This document shows positions 9,022 through 17,485 of a stretch of DNA of 43,517 nucleotides, piece by piece. The notes under the pieces were generated by a model. That model saw only the letters and a list, made by a program, of their open reading frames with translations, ran no database searches and was not told the origin of the DNA. The position numbers were made by a program, and so were the translations under genes. Source of the stretch: Hydrogenophaga sp. (GTDB taxonomy: Bacteria > Pseudomonadota > Gammaproteobacteria > Burkholderiales > Burkholderiaceae_C); NCBI RefSeq assembly GCF_026125825.1, contig NZ_JAHCKK010000032.1:1-43517 (forward strand), given 5' to 3'. Within the stretch, counting starts at the first letter, position 1. Each line of letters starts with the position of its first letter.

Positions 9022-9960
9022 TTATCTTTTCGGTGCCGAGCCAAAGCGCGTCACCAGGAACACGCCGCCGAGCACGAGCACCGTGCCCGCGACGATCCAG
9101 CGGTTGAAGGGTTCGTCCAGAATCACCACGCCCATCACGATGGTGGACATGGGACCGATCATCCCGGTCTGTGCCGACAGCCCGGCGCCGATGCGCTCGA
9201 TCGCCATCATCACCATCATCACGGGAGCGAAGGTGCACAGCGTGGCATTGAGCAGCGAGAGCCAGATGACCTCGGGCGCCACGGCCGCCGCGCTCATGGG
9301 CCTGAGCAGCGCGAACTGCAACAGGCACAGCACGCAGGCCACGCTGGTGGCCAGGCCGACCAGCCGCATGGAGCCCAGCCGCTTCACAAGCTCGCCGCTG
9401 TACACGAGGTAGATCGCGTAGCTCACGGCGCTGGCGAACACCAGCGCCGCGCCCAGCCACGCGTCGGGCCCCTGGAAGCCAGCCTCGTGGCCGAACACGA
9501 GCAACACGCCCGCATAGCTCACGGCCATGGCCATGGCCTGCAGGCCGGTGATGCGCCGCTGGTAGAGCACCCAGCCCAGCACCAGCACCAGCGTGGGGTT
9601 GAGGTACAGGATCAGGCGCTCCAGGCTCGCGCTGACGTACTGCAGGCCCCAGAAGTCCAGAAAGCTCGCGAGGTAGTACCCGGTGAAGCCCAGGCCGGCC
9701 ACGCCCACCCAGTCGCGCCGCGTCAGCGGCGCCGGCTTCGCGCCGCCAGGCCGGTGGCTGGCCCACCAGGCCAGCGCCAGGAACAGGGGCAGTGCGAACA
9801 GCATGCGGTACATGATGAGCGTGACCGCATCGACCCCATGGCGGTAGGCCAGCTTGACGATGATGGCCTTTCCGCTGAAGGCGATGGAGCCCGCGCTGGC
9901 CAGCAGCAGGCCGGTGGCCAGGTGGGGCGAGGGATGGGAAGTGGAAGGCACGGCGGGCAT
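9022..9960 (-). CDS. EamA/DMT-family transporter
   Basis: A 312-residue membrane protein with ten predicted helices in two EamA repeats, the first at about 16-150 and the second at about 170-305. It is a separate paralogue of the transporter at 5130-6071. An exporter role for a small metabolite is inferred from the family; the cargo is unknown. I use the ATG at 9960; an in-frame start at 9999 would add 13 residues (ending GAGIIGR) that look non-coding. It lies immediately upstream of the SDR gene on the same strand, suggesting a two-gene operon. Confidence 0.9.
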   Translation of the reverse strand: MPAVPSTSHPSPHLATGLLLASAGSIAFSGKAIIVKLAYRHGVDAVTLIMYRMLFALPLFLALAWWASHRPGGAKPAPLTRRDWVGVAGLGFTGYYLASFLDFWGLQYVSASLERLILYLNPTLVLVLGWVLYQRRITGLQAMAMAVSYAGVLLVFGHEAGFQGPDAWLGAALVFASAVSYAIYLVYSGELVKRLGSMRLVGLATSVACVLCLLQFALLRPMSAAAVAPEVIWLSLLNATLCTFAPVMMVMMAIERIGAGLSAQTGMIGPMSTIVMGVVILDEPFNRWIVAGTVLVLGGVFLVTRFGSAPKR

Positions 9961-10036
9961 CCGGCCGATTATCCCGGCGCCGCGAAGGGCCGGCGGCACG
10001 CGGGGCTTCGTCTTTGGCGATGGCAGGCCGCGTGCC

Positions 10037-11602
10037 TCAGTCCGGCGCGCGGCGGCGCGGCTGCAGCACCACGACCAGCAGCAGCAAAATGGCCACCATC
10101 AGGAGCAGGGCCGACACCGGCCGCTCCAGGAACACGAACCAGTCGCCGCGAGAGAGTCTCAGCGTGCGGCGCAGCTGCTCTTCGAGGCCTGGGGCGAGCA
10201 CAAAGCCCAGCAACAGCGCCACGCCCTCGCAGCCCAGGCGCTGGAGCAAGAAACCCAGCAGGCCCAGCCCCATGACCAGCCACACGCCCCAGCCGTGCGG
10301 CCCGAGCGCCAGCGCGCCCAGGCCCGCGGCCACCAGCAGGCCGGCCAGCAACGCGCGGCGCGGCACCCGCAGCACGCCCAGCAGCGCGGGTGCCCACCAG
10401 CGGGCCAGCGGCAGGTTGAGCAACAGCAGCAGCAGGTTGCCCACCCACATCGACACCAGCAAGCCCCAGAACAGCGCGGGCTGCACGCCCATGACCGAGG
10501 GACCGGGCTCGATGGCGTGCAACCCGAGCGCGCCCAGCAGCAGCGCCATCACGGCATTGGGCGGCAGACCCAGGGCGAGCATGGGCAGGTAGGCGGTCTG
10601 AGCGCCCGCGTTGTTGGCGGCCTCCGGCGCGGCCACGCCGCGCAGGTTGCCCTGGCCCAGCGGCGGCGTGCGCTGGCGCGAGACCACCACCTCCAGCCGG
10701 TACGCCGCCAGCGAAGACAGCAGCGCGCCACCCCCCGGCACCACACCGAGCACCGCACCCAGGGCCGTGCCGCGCAGCAAGGCCGGCAGCGCGTCCGCGA
10801 GTTCCTCGCGCGTGGGCCGCGTCGACAGGCCCGAGACCACCGGTGCGGCCGAGGGCGTGTCGCGCGCTGGCGCGGCAGGGGCCAGGGCGGAGAGGCCTGC
10901 CAGCTCGGCCGCCACCGGCGCGACCACGAAGAATCCCAGCGCCAGCGCAATGAAGCCCACGCCTTCGGTCAGGCCATGCTGGCGCCCCATCCAGGGCTCC
11001 AGTGCTTCGGGCACGAAGCGCGCGGTGCCGGTGTGCGCGTCCCAGCCCATCAGGCCGAGCAGCAGGCCCAGCACCGTCATGGCCAGCGCCTTGAGGAACG
11101 AGCCTGAGGCCAGCACCGTCGCGCCCACCAGCCCCACCACCAGCAGCAGGAAGCGCTCGGCCGCGCCGAACTGCAGGCCCAGCGACACCACCGCCGGCGC
11201 GAGCAGCGCCACCAGGGTGACGGCAAGGCAGCCAGCGGCAAACGAGCTGATGGTCGCCGTGGCCAGCGCCACGCCAGCGCGGCCCTGCAAGGCCATCGGA
11301 TGCCCGTCGTGGCTGGTCATCACCGAAGAAGCCTCCCCGGGCTGGTCGAGCACGATGGCCGGCAGCGAGCCGCCGTATTGCGCGCCGTAATAGACCCCGG
11401 CGAGCACCAGCAGCGCGGGCAGCGAGGGCAGGCCCAGCGTGGCCGGCAGCAACAGCGCGATGGCAGCCACCGGCCCCAGGCCCGGCAGCACGCCGAACAC
11501 GCTGCCCACCACCACGCCAAGCGCAATCAGGCCCAGCGCCTGCCAGCCCCACACCGCGGCCAGGCCCTGCGCCAGCGAATCCCACCAGGAAAAGTCCACC
11601 AT
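10037..11602 (-). CDS. tctA: tripartite tricarboxylate transporter large permease (TctA family)
   Basis: A 521-residue polytopic inner-membrane protein of the TctA family, with about twelve hydrophobic segments. Characteristic blocks are VLPGLGPVAAIALLLP near residue 38 and YYGAQYGGS near 70, and a second glycine-rich block (GVVPGGGALLSS) near 280 in the repeated half. It forms the main channel of a TctABC-type secondary importer for citrate or other carboxylates together with TctB and a periplasmic Bug/TctC protein. TctB is the next gene upstream, but no TctC gene is adjacent. The start at 11602 sits 22 bases after the tctB stop. Confidence 0.93.
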   Translation of the reverse strand: MVDFSWWDSLAQGLAAVWGWQALGLIALGVVVGSVFGVLPGLGPVAAIALLLPATLGLPSLPALLVLAGVYYGAQYGGSLPAIVLDQPGEASSVMTSHDGHPMALQGRAGVALATATISSFAAGCLAVTLVALLAPAVVSLGLQFGAAERFLLLVVGLVGATVLASGSFLKALAMTVLGLLLGLMGWDAHTGTARFVPEALEPWMGRQHGLTEGVGFIALALGFFVVAPVAAELAGLSALAPAAPARDTPSAAPVVSGLSTRPTREELADALPALLRGTALGAVLGVVPGGGALLSSLAAYRLEVVVSRQRTPPLGQGNLRGVAAPEAANNAGAQTAYLPMLALGLPPNAVMALLLGALGLHAIEPGPSVMGVQPALFWGLLVSMWVGNLLLLLLNLPLARWWAPALLGVLRVPRRALLAGLLVAAGLGALALGPHGWGVWLVMGLGLLGFLLQRLGCEGVALLLGFVLAPGLEEQLRRTLRLSRGDWFVFLERPVSALLLMVAILLLLVVVLQPRRRAPD

Positions 11603-11624
11603 GCCGTGCGATCCCGTGTCGTGC

Positions 11625-12131
11625 TCAGTGCATGGCGCGCGTGGGCCACACCGGCAGATCCAGCCCCAGGGGGCCCACCCACAGCGCGCACACCGCCGCC
11701 GACAGCGCGATGGCCCACAGCCACACGCGCCCGCTGGCGCCCTCAGGCTCGCCCGGCACGACCGCCAGCACCAGGCCCGCTGCGCCCGCCGCCAGGCCCA
11801 GCGTGGGCCAGCCGGTGAACCAGGTGCCGACCCACGGCCACTGCTCTGGCCCGCTGCAAAAGGCCAGCCACAGCAGACCACCGAGCAGGCGCAGCAAGGG
11901 CCGCCAGCCCCAGTGCCTCACGCGCCCGCCGCCCAGGGCCTCGAAGGTCAGCGCCTTGAACAGGATGAGCAGCCCCAGCAGCGCCAGCACGAGGCCGAGC
12001 AGCAGCGGCACGAAACCCGGGCCCATGTCGGCCGCGGAGCCCAGCGCATGGCGCGAGGCGGCCCAGCCGAAGCCAACGCCCAGGGCCAGGAACAGCAACC
12101 CGGCCAGAAAGTCCTGCAGGTTCTTGATCAT
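11625..12131 (-). CDS. tctB: tripartite tricarboxylate transporter small permease (TctB family)
   Basis: A 168-residue protein with four hydrophobic helices (about 8-25, 38-58, 78-92 and 105-160 containing the last ones), matching TctB size and layout. The motif GPGFVPLLLG after the first helix is typical of the family (usually GPGxFP). It pairs with the TctA subunit encoded directly downstream. It lies 25 bases downstream of the GspE-like gene on the same strand, so read-through transcription is possible although the functions look unrelated. Confidence 0.9.
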   Translation of the reverse strand: MIKNLQDFLAGLLFLALGVGFGWAASRHALGSAADMGPGFVPLLLGLVLALLGLLILFKALTFEALGGGRVRHWGWRPLLRLLGGLLWLAFCSGPEQWPWVGTWFTGWPTLGLAAGAAGLVLAVVPGEPEGASGRVWLWAIALSAAVCALWVGPLGLDLPVWPTRAMH

Positions 12132-12156
12132 GCGTCGCTGCGGTCGCGCCGGCGGC

Positions 12157-13974
12157 TTACTGCACGGGCGGCGTGCAGGCCAGCACTTCGTCCATGGTGG
12201 TCAGGCCCTCGGCCACGCGCGCCGCGCCCGCCAGGCGCAGCGGCCGCATGCCATCCTGCACGGCCTGGCGGCGCAGCGCATCGAGCACGGGCTCGCGGCT
12301 GACCTTGTCCTTGAAGGCCTCGGTGACCACCAGCAACTCGTACAGGCCCATGCGGCCGCGAAAGCCGGTCATGCGGCAGTCCACGCAGCCCACCGGCTGG
12401 TAGGGGCGGTAGCTGCCGCTGACCTGCCAGGGCTTGACCAGCTCGGTCAGGCTCGCCCGCGAGGCCGCGGTTTCGTCCTGGTCCTGCGGCCTGCGGCAGG
12501 CCGGGCACAGCGTGCGCACCAGGCGCTGCGCGAGCACGCCCAGCACGGTGGCATTGATGAGGTAGGGCGGGATGCCCAGCTCCATCAGCCGCATGATGGC
12601 CGAAGGCGCGTCGTTGGTGTGCAGCGTGGTGAACACCAGATGGCCGGTGAGCGCCGCCTGCACCGCCATTTCGGCGGTGGCCAGGTCGCGCACCTCGCCG
12701 ACCATGATGATGTCCGGGTCCTGCCGCATCAGCGAGCGCAGACCCTGCGCGAAATCGAGATCGAGGTGCGGTTGCACCTGGGTCTGGTTGAAGGCCGGTT
12801 CGATCATCTCGATCGGGTCTTCCACCGTGCTTACGTTGACCTCTTCCGTGGCCAGGCGCTTGAGCGTGGCGTACAGCGTGGTGGTCTTGCCCGAACCCGT
12901 GGGCCCGGTCACCAGCACGATGCCGTGTGGCTGCCGCGTCAGGCTCTCCCAGCGCTGCGCGTCGTGCGCGGCGAAGCCCAGCGCGCCGAGGTCCTTCACC
13001 GTCGACTCGGGGTCGAAGATGCGCATGACCAGCTTTTCGCCGAACGCCGTGGGCAGCGTGGACAGCCGCATCTCCACCTCGTCACCGCGCGCGCCGCCCA
13101 CGCCCGGGCGCAGGGTCTTGATGCGGCCATCCTGGGGGCGGCGGCGCTCGACCACGTCCATGCGGCCCAGCAGCTTGATGCGCGCGGTCATGGCGTTCAT
13201 CACGCCAATGGGCATCTGGTAGACGGGATGCAGCACGCCATCGATGCGGAAGCGGATCACGCCCTGCTCGCGCCGCGGTTCGAGGTGGATGTCGCTGGCG
13301 CGCTGGTCGAAGGCGTACTGCCAGAGCCAGTCCACCACCTGCACCACGCCCTGGTCGTTGGCATCGAGCTGCTTGTTGGCCTTGCCCAGCTCCACCAGTT
13401 GCTCGAAGCTGCCGAAGCCGCCTGGCGCGCCGCTCTTGCTCGCCGCGCGCACCGACTTGGCCAGCGCGAAAAACTCGCCGGTGAAGCTCTTGATGGACTG
13501 CGGGCTGGAGAGCACCAGGCGCACGCTGCGCCGCGTCTGGCGCTCCACCTCGGGCACCCAGTCGCGGATATAAGGCTCGGCCGTGGCCACCACCACCTCG
13601 GTCGGGCTCACCAGCACCGGCAGCACCTTGTGGCGCTCGGCATAGGCCGCGCTCATCACGTCGGCCACCTTGCCCACATCGACCTTGAGCGGGTCAATGC
13701 GCATGTACTCCAGGCCGCTTCGCTTGGCGAGCCACTGTGCAAGCATCTCGACGTCGAGCACGTGCTGGTCGGCCATGCGCGCCATGCCCACCACCGCCAG
13801 CCTCTGCAGCGGGTGCTGCGAACTGTGGGCCGAGGCGCAGCGCGTGATGGTGCGCTCGGCCTCCTCGGCGGAGATCACGCCGTCCTCGCGCAACCAGCCG
13901 ACCAGGCTGCGCCAGTCAAGCGGGCCATCGAATGCCATGGTCTTCTGCGGCGGTGACGTCGGCGAGGTCTTCAT
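12157..13974 (-). CDS. GspE/PulE/PilB-family secretion or pilus ATPase
   Basis: A 605-residue hexameric-ATPase-type protein. An N-terminal GspE_N/MshEN-like region (about 20-160) precedes the AAA core. All nucleotide motifs are intact: Walker A GPTGSGKT at 357-364, Asp box TVEDPIE at 383-389, Walker B IIMVGEVRD at 422-430 and His box TLHTN at 450-454. A zinc finger follows with C490/C493 and C530/C533. Such ATPases power type II secretion or type IV pilus extension from the cytoplasmic face. No other gsp or pil genes are nearby, so the partner machine is unknown. It is seven bases downstream of the spermidine-synthase-like gene. Confidence 0.92.
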   Translation of the reverse strand: MKTSPTSPPQKTMAFDGPLDWRSLVGWLREDGVISAEEAERTITRCASAHSSQHPLQRLAVVGMARMADQHVLDVEMLAQWLAKRSGLEYMRIDPLKVDVGKVADVMSAAYAERHKVLPVLVSPTEVVVATAEPYIRDWVPEVERQTRRSVRLVLSSPQSIKSFTGEFFALAKSVRAASKSGAPGGFGSFEQLVELGKANKQLDANDQGVVQVVDWLWQYAFDQRASDIHLEPRREQGVIRFRIDGVLHPVYQMPIGVMNAMTARIKLLGRMDVVERRRPQDGRIKTLRPGVGGARGDEVEMRLSTLPTAFGEKLVMRIFDPESTVKDLGALGFAAHDAQRWESLTRQPHGIVLVTGPTGSGKTTTLYATLKRLATEEVNVSTVEDPIEMIEPAFNQTQVQPHLDLDFAQGLRSLMRQDPDIIMVGEVRDLATAEMAVQAALTGHLVFTTLHTNDAPSAIMRLMELGIPPYLINATVLGVLAQRLVRTLCPACRRPQDQDETAASRASLTELVKPWQVSGSYRPYQPVGCVDCRMTGFRGRMGLYELLVVTEAFKDKVSREPVLDALRRQAVQDGMRPLRLAGAARVAEGLTTMDEVLACTPPVQ

Positions 13975-13981
13975 GCGTCGC

Positions 13982-14764
13982 TCAGGATACCGGTTTGAAC
14001 AGCCGCAGCCACTTCACAGCGGGTAAACCCCAGCGCGCCTGCACCGCCTCGGCGCGGGCCAGCAGGGCCATGCGGGTGGGCCGCTCGGCGGTGCGCTGGG
14101 CCAGCACCACGGTGTTGCCCTCGCGCGTGGGCTTGAAGGCCCACACCGCATCGGCACCGAAGGCGGCGCAGAGGCTTTGCAGCGAGCGCTCGTAACTGGC
14201 GTCGCGGCCGAAGAGGTTGACGGTGAGGCAGCCGTCATCGGTCAACGCCGCGCGGCAGTCGGCGTAGAAGTCGGGGCTGTCGAGCACGGGTGCGGCGGCT
14301 TCGTGGTCGTAGAGGTCCACCTGCAAGGCGTCGTAGGCGCCCACGTGGTCGGCACGGCGGATCTCTTCGCCGGCGTCGGCCAGCAGCACGCGCAGGCGCG
14401 GCCCGTCGGCGGGCAGCTTGAACCACTGCCGGCACACCGCGACCACCTGGGGGTTGATTTCGATGGCCGTGGTGTCCATGCGCAGCTTCTTGAAGCAGAA
14501 CTTGGTGAGCGCGGCCGAGCCCAGGCCCAGCTGCAGTGCGCGGCGTTTGGACACCGAGTCCGGCTCGACGAACAGCAGCCAGGCCATCATGCGCTGCACG
14601 TAGTCGAGTTCAATGTCGAACGGCGACTCCAGCAGCATCGAGCCCTGGATCCATTCGGTGCCCAGGTGCAGGAAGCGGACTTCGCTGTCTTCGGAGATGG
14701 TCACGTCCGGCAGGGTCTGTGCGGCGCGCCTTGCGCGCGCGGCGGCGTTGGCGCCGGCCTTCAT
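13982..14764 (-). CDS. spermidine synthase-fold protein (SpeE-like methyltransferase fold)
   Basis: A 260-residue protein with the spermidine/spermine synthase-type Rossmann fold (PF01564-like). The GGGDG motif that binds decarboxylated AdoMet in SpeE is replaced by LGLGSA at 79-84. The acidic residue after strand 2 (Glu102) and Asp130 are kept. The catalytic DxxD-like segment reads VDLYD (149-153), not the usual DSTDP, and the protein lacks most of the N-terminal beta domain. It probably does not make spermidine; a related aminopropyl- or methyl-transfer, or a SAM-binding role, is possible. It heads a minus-strand run into the GspE-like gene. Confidence 0.8.
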   Translation of the reverse strand: MKAGANAAARARRAAQTLPDVTISEDSEVRFLHLGTEWIQGSMLLESPFDIELDYVQRMMAWLLFVEPDSVSKRRALQLGLGSAALTKFCFKKLRMDTTAIEINPQVVAVCRQWFKLPADGPRLRVLLADAGEEIRRADHVGAYDALQVDLYDHEAAAPVLDSPDFYADCRAALTDDGCLTVNLFGRDASYERSLQSLCAAFGADAVWAFKPTREGNTVVLAQRTAERPTRMALLARAEAVQARWGLPAVKWLRLFKPVS

Positions 14765-14928
14765 GCCTTGCCCTCGCTGTCACGCGGGAAATGTTCGGAG
14801 GGGTGGGGGGAGTGCTGCATCTGGGTATCTGGCCTTGGGAGGACGATTATGAACACAGTGTCGGGATGCGTTTTTCTCCGGCGGCTCCCTGCGGTTCGCC
14901 CCGGGCCCGTGAGGTCATCCGAGAGAAA

Positions 14929-15426
14929 TCAACCACCCACCCCATGCCGACGCAGCACCTCGGCCCAGGCCGCCAGCTTGCGATCAAAACTCCAGCTGGC
15001 ATTCGCCGGGCTCGTGGAAGGCAGCCGGTACACCGGCACCCCCAGCTTCTGCGTTTGCCGCGCGTGCCGGAAACTCTCTCCTCCGTTGTGAGCAATCGCC
15101 TCCAGCAGCGGACACTCACGAAGCACCATCGAAAAATCGTTCAGCTCCGCATTCAGGATATCGGCGTCCAGACTGCCCTCGCGCTCGCAGGCCCCGTACA
15201 CATCCCACACCCCCAGCCCGTGCTCGCGCAACGCCACCACCCGTTCCCCATACGGCATCGCGGGCAAGGGCAGCGCCCACAAAGCCCCCAGAATCTTCCA
15301 GAAATGGTTCTGCGGATGGCCGTAATACTGCTGCGCCCGCAAGGACGCCACACCAGGGAAACTGCCCAGCACCAGCACCCGCGTGTCCGGGCTCAGGATC
15401 GGCGCCAAACCCTCCAGCCGGCTCAT
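14929..15426 (-). CDS. DNA-deoxyinosine glycosylase (UDG superfamily, HDG family)
   Basis: A 165-residue protein of the uracil-DNA-glycosylase superfamily, hypoxanthine-DNA glycosylase group. The signature runs GSFPGVASL at 21-29, then QQYYGHPQNHFW at 32-43 with the conserved Asn40, and a C-terminal LPSTSPAN block at about 134-141 that corresponds to the second UDG motif. The family removes deaminated adenine (hypoxanthine) and sometimes other deaminated bases. The start codon overlaps the tatD-like stop (ATGA, 15423-15426), which fixes it and implies translational coupling. About 160 bases follow before the next minus-strand gene; I see no clear terminator there. Confidence 0.88.
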   Translation of the reverse strand: MSRLEGLAPILSPDTRVLVLGSFPGVASLRAQQYYGHPQNHFWKILGALWALPLPAMPYGERVVALREHGLGVWDVYGACEREGSLDADILNAELNDFSMVLRECPLLEAIAHNGGESFRHARQTQKLGVPVYRLPSTSPANASWSFDRKLAAWAEVLRRHGVGG

Positions 15427-16256
15427 GGCAAGGCACCCAGACGCGGCAAGGCCACCAGCGCGTTCGCGGTGCTGGCCTGCCTGAGCGCGTCCACCGACAC
15501 ACCACGCAAATCCGCCACCACCGTCCCGATGCGTGGCAGCTCCGCCGGACTGTTGATGCCCTGCGCACGACCCGCCTCGCGCTCGGCGGCCGTTACATAC
15601 AGCCACTGCGGCGGAATGTCCGGCGCATCGGTTTCCATTACCAGGGCCGATAGAGGCAGTTCCGTCGCGAGCCGTCGCAGTTGGCGCGCGGGCTCGAAGG
15701 TGCACGCACCGCCGAAACCCAGCTTGAAACCCAGGTCGATGAAGGCTTGCGCCTGCTGCTCGCTGCCGTTGAAGGCATGGGCGATGCCGGCCACCGGCAA
15801 CTCGCGCAGGTGCTTGAGCAAGCCATCGGCACTGCGCCGCACGTGCACGATCACCGGCAGGCCGTGCTTTCGCGCCAGCCGCAGTTGCGCGCGGTAGAAG
15901 ACGGCCTGCCGCTCGCGCATCTCGGGGGTGCAGAGTTCGGGCACGAAAAAGTCCAGACCGATCTCGCCCACCGCCACCAGGCGGGGATCGTCGCGGTGTT
16001 CGGTGAGCGCGGCGTCCAGCGCCGTGAGGTCGTCCTCCGACGCCTGGGGCACGCACAGCGGATGAATGCCCAGCGCATAGGCGTCGCCCAACCGGTGCGC
16101 GAGCAGGCGCACGGTGTCGAAATTGAAGCGCGCCACGGCGGGAATGACGCAGCGGCCCACGCCGCGCTCGGCCGCGAGTGCGCGCAGGCTCAAAGCGAGG
16201 GCGTGGTCGGCGCCGAACTCGGGCGCATCCAGATGGCAGTGTGTGTCGATCCACAT
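15423..16256 (-). CDS. TatD-family metal-dependent hydrolase/DNase
   Basis: A 277-residue TIM-barrel metallohydrolase. Metal ligands of the TatD family are all visible: His6 and His8 (DTHCHLD), Glu98 (GEIGLD), His138 (VHVRR), His160 (IAHAFNGS) and Asp210 (METDAPD). TatD proteins act as 3'-5' exonucleases or DNases with roles in oxidative DNA damage and DNA turnover. The downstream overlapping glycosylase gene suggests a small DNA-repair operon. The start at 16256 is divergent from the META-domain lipoprotein gene across 80 bases. Confidence 0.93.
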   Translation of the reverse strand: MWIDTHCHLDAPEFGADHALALSLRALAAERGVGRCVIPAVARFNFDTVRLLAHRLGDAYALGIHPLCVPQASEDDLTALDAALTEHRDDPRLVAVGEIGLDFFVPELCTPEMRERQAVFYRAQLRLARKHGLPVIVHVRRSADGLLKHLRELPVAGIAHAFNGSEQQAQAFIDLGFKLGFGGACTFEPARQLRRLATELPLSALVMETDAPDIPPQWLYVTAAEREAGRAQGINSPAELPRIGTVVADLRGVSVDALRQASTANALVALPRLGALP

Positions 16257-16336
16257 GGCGGTATAACGGCCATTGTGCCGGCAAGCGCCCGTGCACCGGC
16301 CCGCTCACAAGAATGCAAGCAAGAAAGGAAATCACC

Positions 16337-16762
16337 ATGTCACACACCACGCGCCTCGGCTGGCTCGCCGTTCCCACGCTGCTGGTCCTCAGCGCCTGCG
16401 CCCTGCCCGGCGCGCCTGCGCCGGCGCCGCTGGTGGGCAGCGAATGGCAACTGGAAGACCTGGGCGGGCGCGGCGTGCTGGACCGCGTGCAGGCCACGCT
16501 CGCCTTCCCTGAGGCCGGCCGCGTGGCCGGCAACAGCTCGTGCAACCGCTTCTTCGGCTCATACACCCTGATGCAGGACCGCGTGGCCTTCGGCCAGCTG
16601 GGCGGCACGCGCATGGCCTGCCCCGAAGCCGTGAACGACCAGGAAATGCGCTATCTCGACGCGCTCCAGAAGGCGCAGCGACTGGAAGTGCAGGGCCGGA
16701 CGATGCTGATGCACGTGCAGGGGCTGGACAAGCCGCTGCGCTTCACCCGCACGAAGCCCTGA
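16337..16762 (+). CDS. META-domain (HslJ-like) lipoprotein
   Basis: A 141-residue protein with a type II signal peptide ending in the lipobox LSAC (Cys21), so it should be lipid-anchored. The mature part is a single META domain: SEWQLEDLGG near 35-44, GNSSCNRFFGSY near 65-76 and GTRMACPE near 90-97 match the family. HslJ in E. coli is linked to novobiocin and heat stress; the function here is not known. AAAGGA (16324-16329) before the ATG at 16337 supports this start over an ATG at 16313. It converges on lolD. Confidence 0.88.
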   Translation: MSHTTRLGWLAVPTLLVLSACALPGAPAPAPLVGSEWQLEDLGGRGVLDRVQATLAFPEAGRVAGNSSCNRFFGSYTLMQDRVAFGQLGGTRMACPEAVNDQEMRYLDALQKAQRLEVQGRTMLMHVQGLDKPLRFTRTKP

Positions 16763-16810
16763 GCCCGCACGCCGCGCCGCCGCGCGGGTCGCGGCCGGCA
16801 GCGGGTCGCC

Positions 16811-17485
16811 TCAGGTCAGCACGCCCGCGGTGAGCCGCAGCACGCGGGCGCAACGCGCGGCCAGGGCCTCGTCGTGCGTGACGACGATGAACGCCGTGCC
16901 CTGGTCGCGGGCCAGCGCCAGCATGAGCTGGAACACGCCTTCGGCGGTGCTTCGGTCCAGGTTGCCGGTGGGTTCGTCGGCCAGCACACAAGCCGGTTGC
17001 GTCACCAGCGCGCGCGCGATCGCCACGCGCTGGCGCTCGCCGCCGGAGAGCTCGGCCGGCCGGTGGTGCAGGCGCTCACCCAGGCCCACGCGCGCGAGCA
17101 TCTGCTCGGCGCGTTGCGCCGCCTCGGCGCGCGGCAGGCGGCGGATCCACAGCGGCATCGCCACGTTGTCGCGCGCGCTGAACTCGGGCAACAGGTGGTG
17201 GAACTGGTAGACAAAGCCCAGGTGCTCGTTGCGCAGCGCGCCTTGCTGCGTGGCGCTCAGGCCCGAGAGCCGCTGCCCCATCAGTTCCACGCTGCCGCTG
17301 GTGGGCGCGTCCAGCCCACCCAGCAGGTGCAGCAAGGTGCTCTTGCCCGAACCCGATGCGCCCACGATGGCGACGGTCTCGCCCGCGCGCACCGTGAGAT
17401 CGACGCCCGTGAGCACGGTCACGTCGAGCCGGCCTTCCTGGAAGCGCTTGGTCAGGCCCTGGGCCTGGAGAACGATGTCACTCAT
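16811..17485 (-). CDS. lolD: lipoprotein-releasing ABC transporter ATP-binding protein
   Basis: A 224-residue ABC ATPase with Walker [10 protein letters not shown] at 42-50, signature LSGGE at 146-150, Walker B VLADEP at 167-172 and the switch His204. [14 protein letters not shown] near 94-107 is the LolD-specific Q-loop region. It energises extraction of mature lipoproteins from the inner membrane for hand-off to LolA. It overlaps the end of the permease gene by eight bases, so the two are translationally coupled. It is convergent with the META-domain lipoprotein gene. Confidence 0.95.
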   Translation of the reverse strand: MSDIVLQAQGLTKRFQEGRLDVTVLTGVDLTVRAGETVAIVGASGSGKSTLLHLLGGLDAPTSGSVELMGQRLSGLSATQQGALRNEHLGFVYQFHHLLPEFSARDNVAMPLWIRRLPRAEAAQRAEQMLARVGLGERLHHRPAELSGGERQRVAIARALVTQPACVLADEPTGNLDRSTAEGVFQLMLALARDQGTAFIVVTHDEALAARCARVLRLTAGVLT

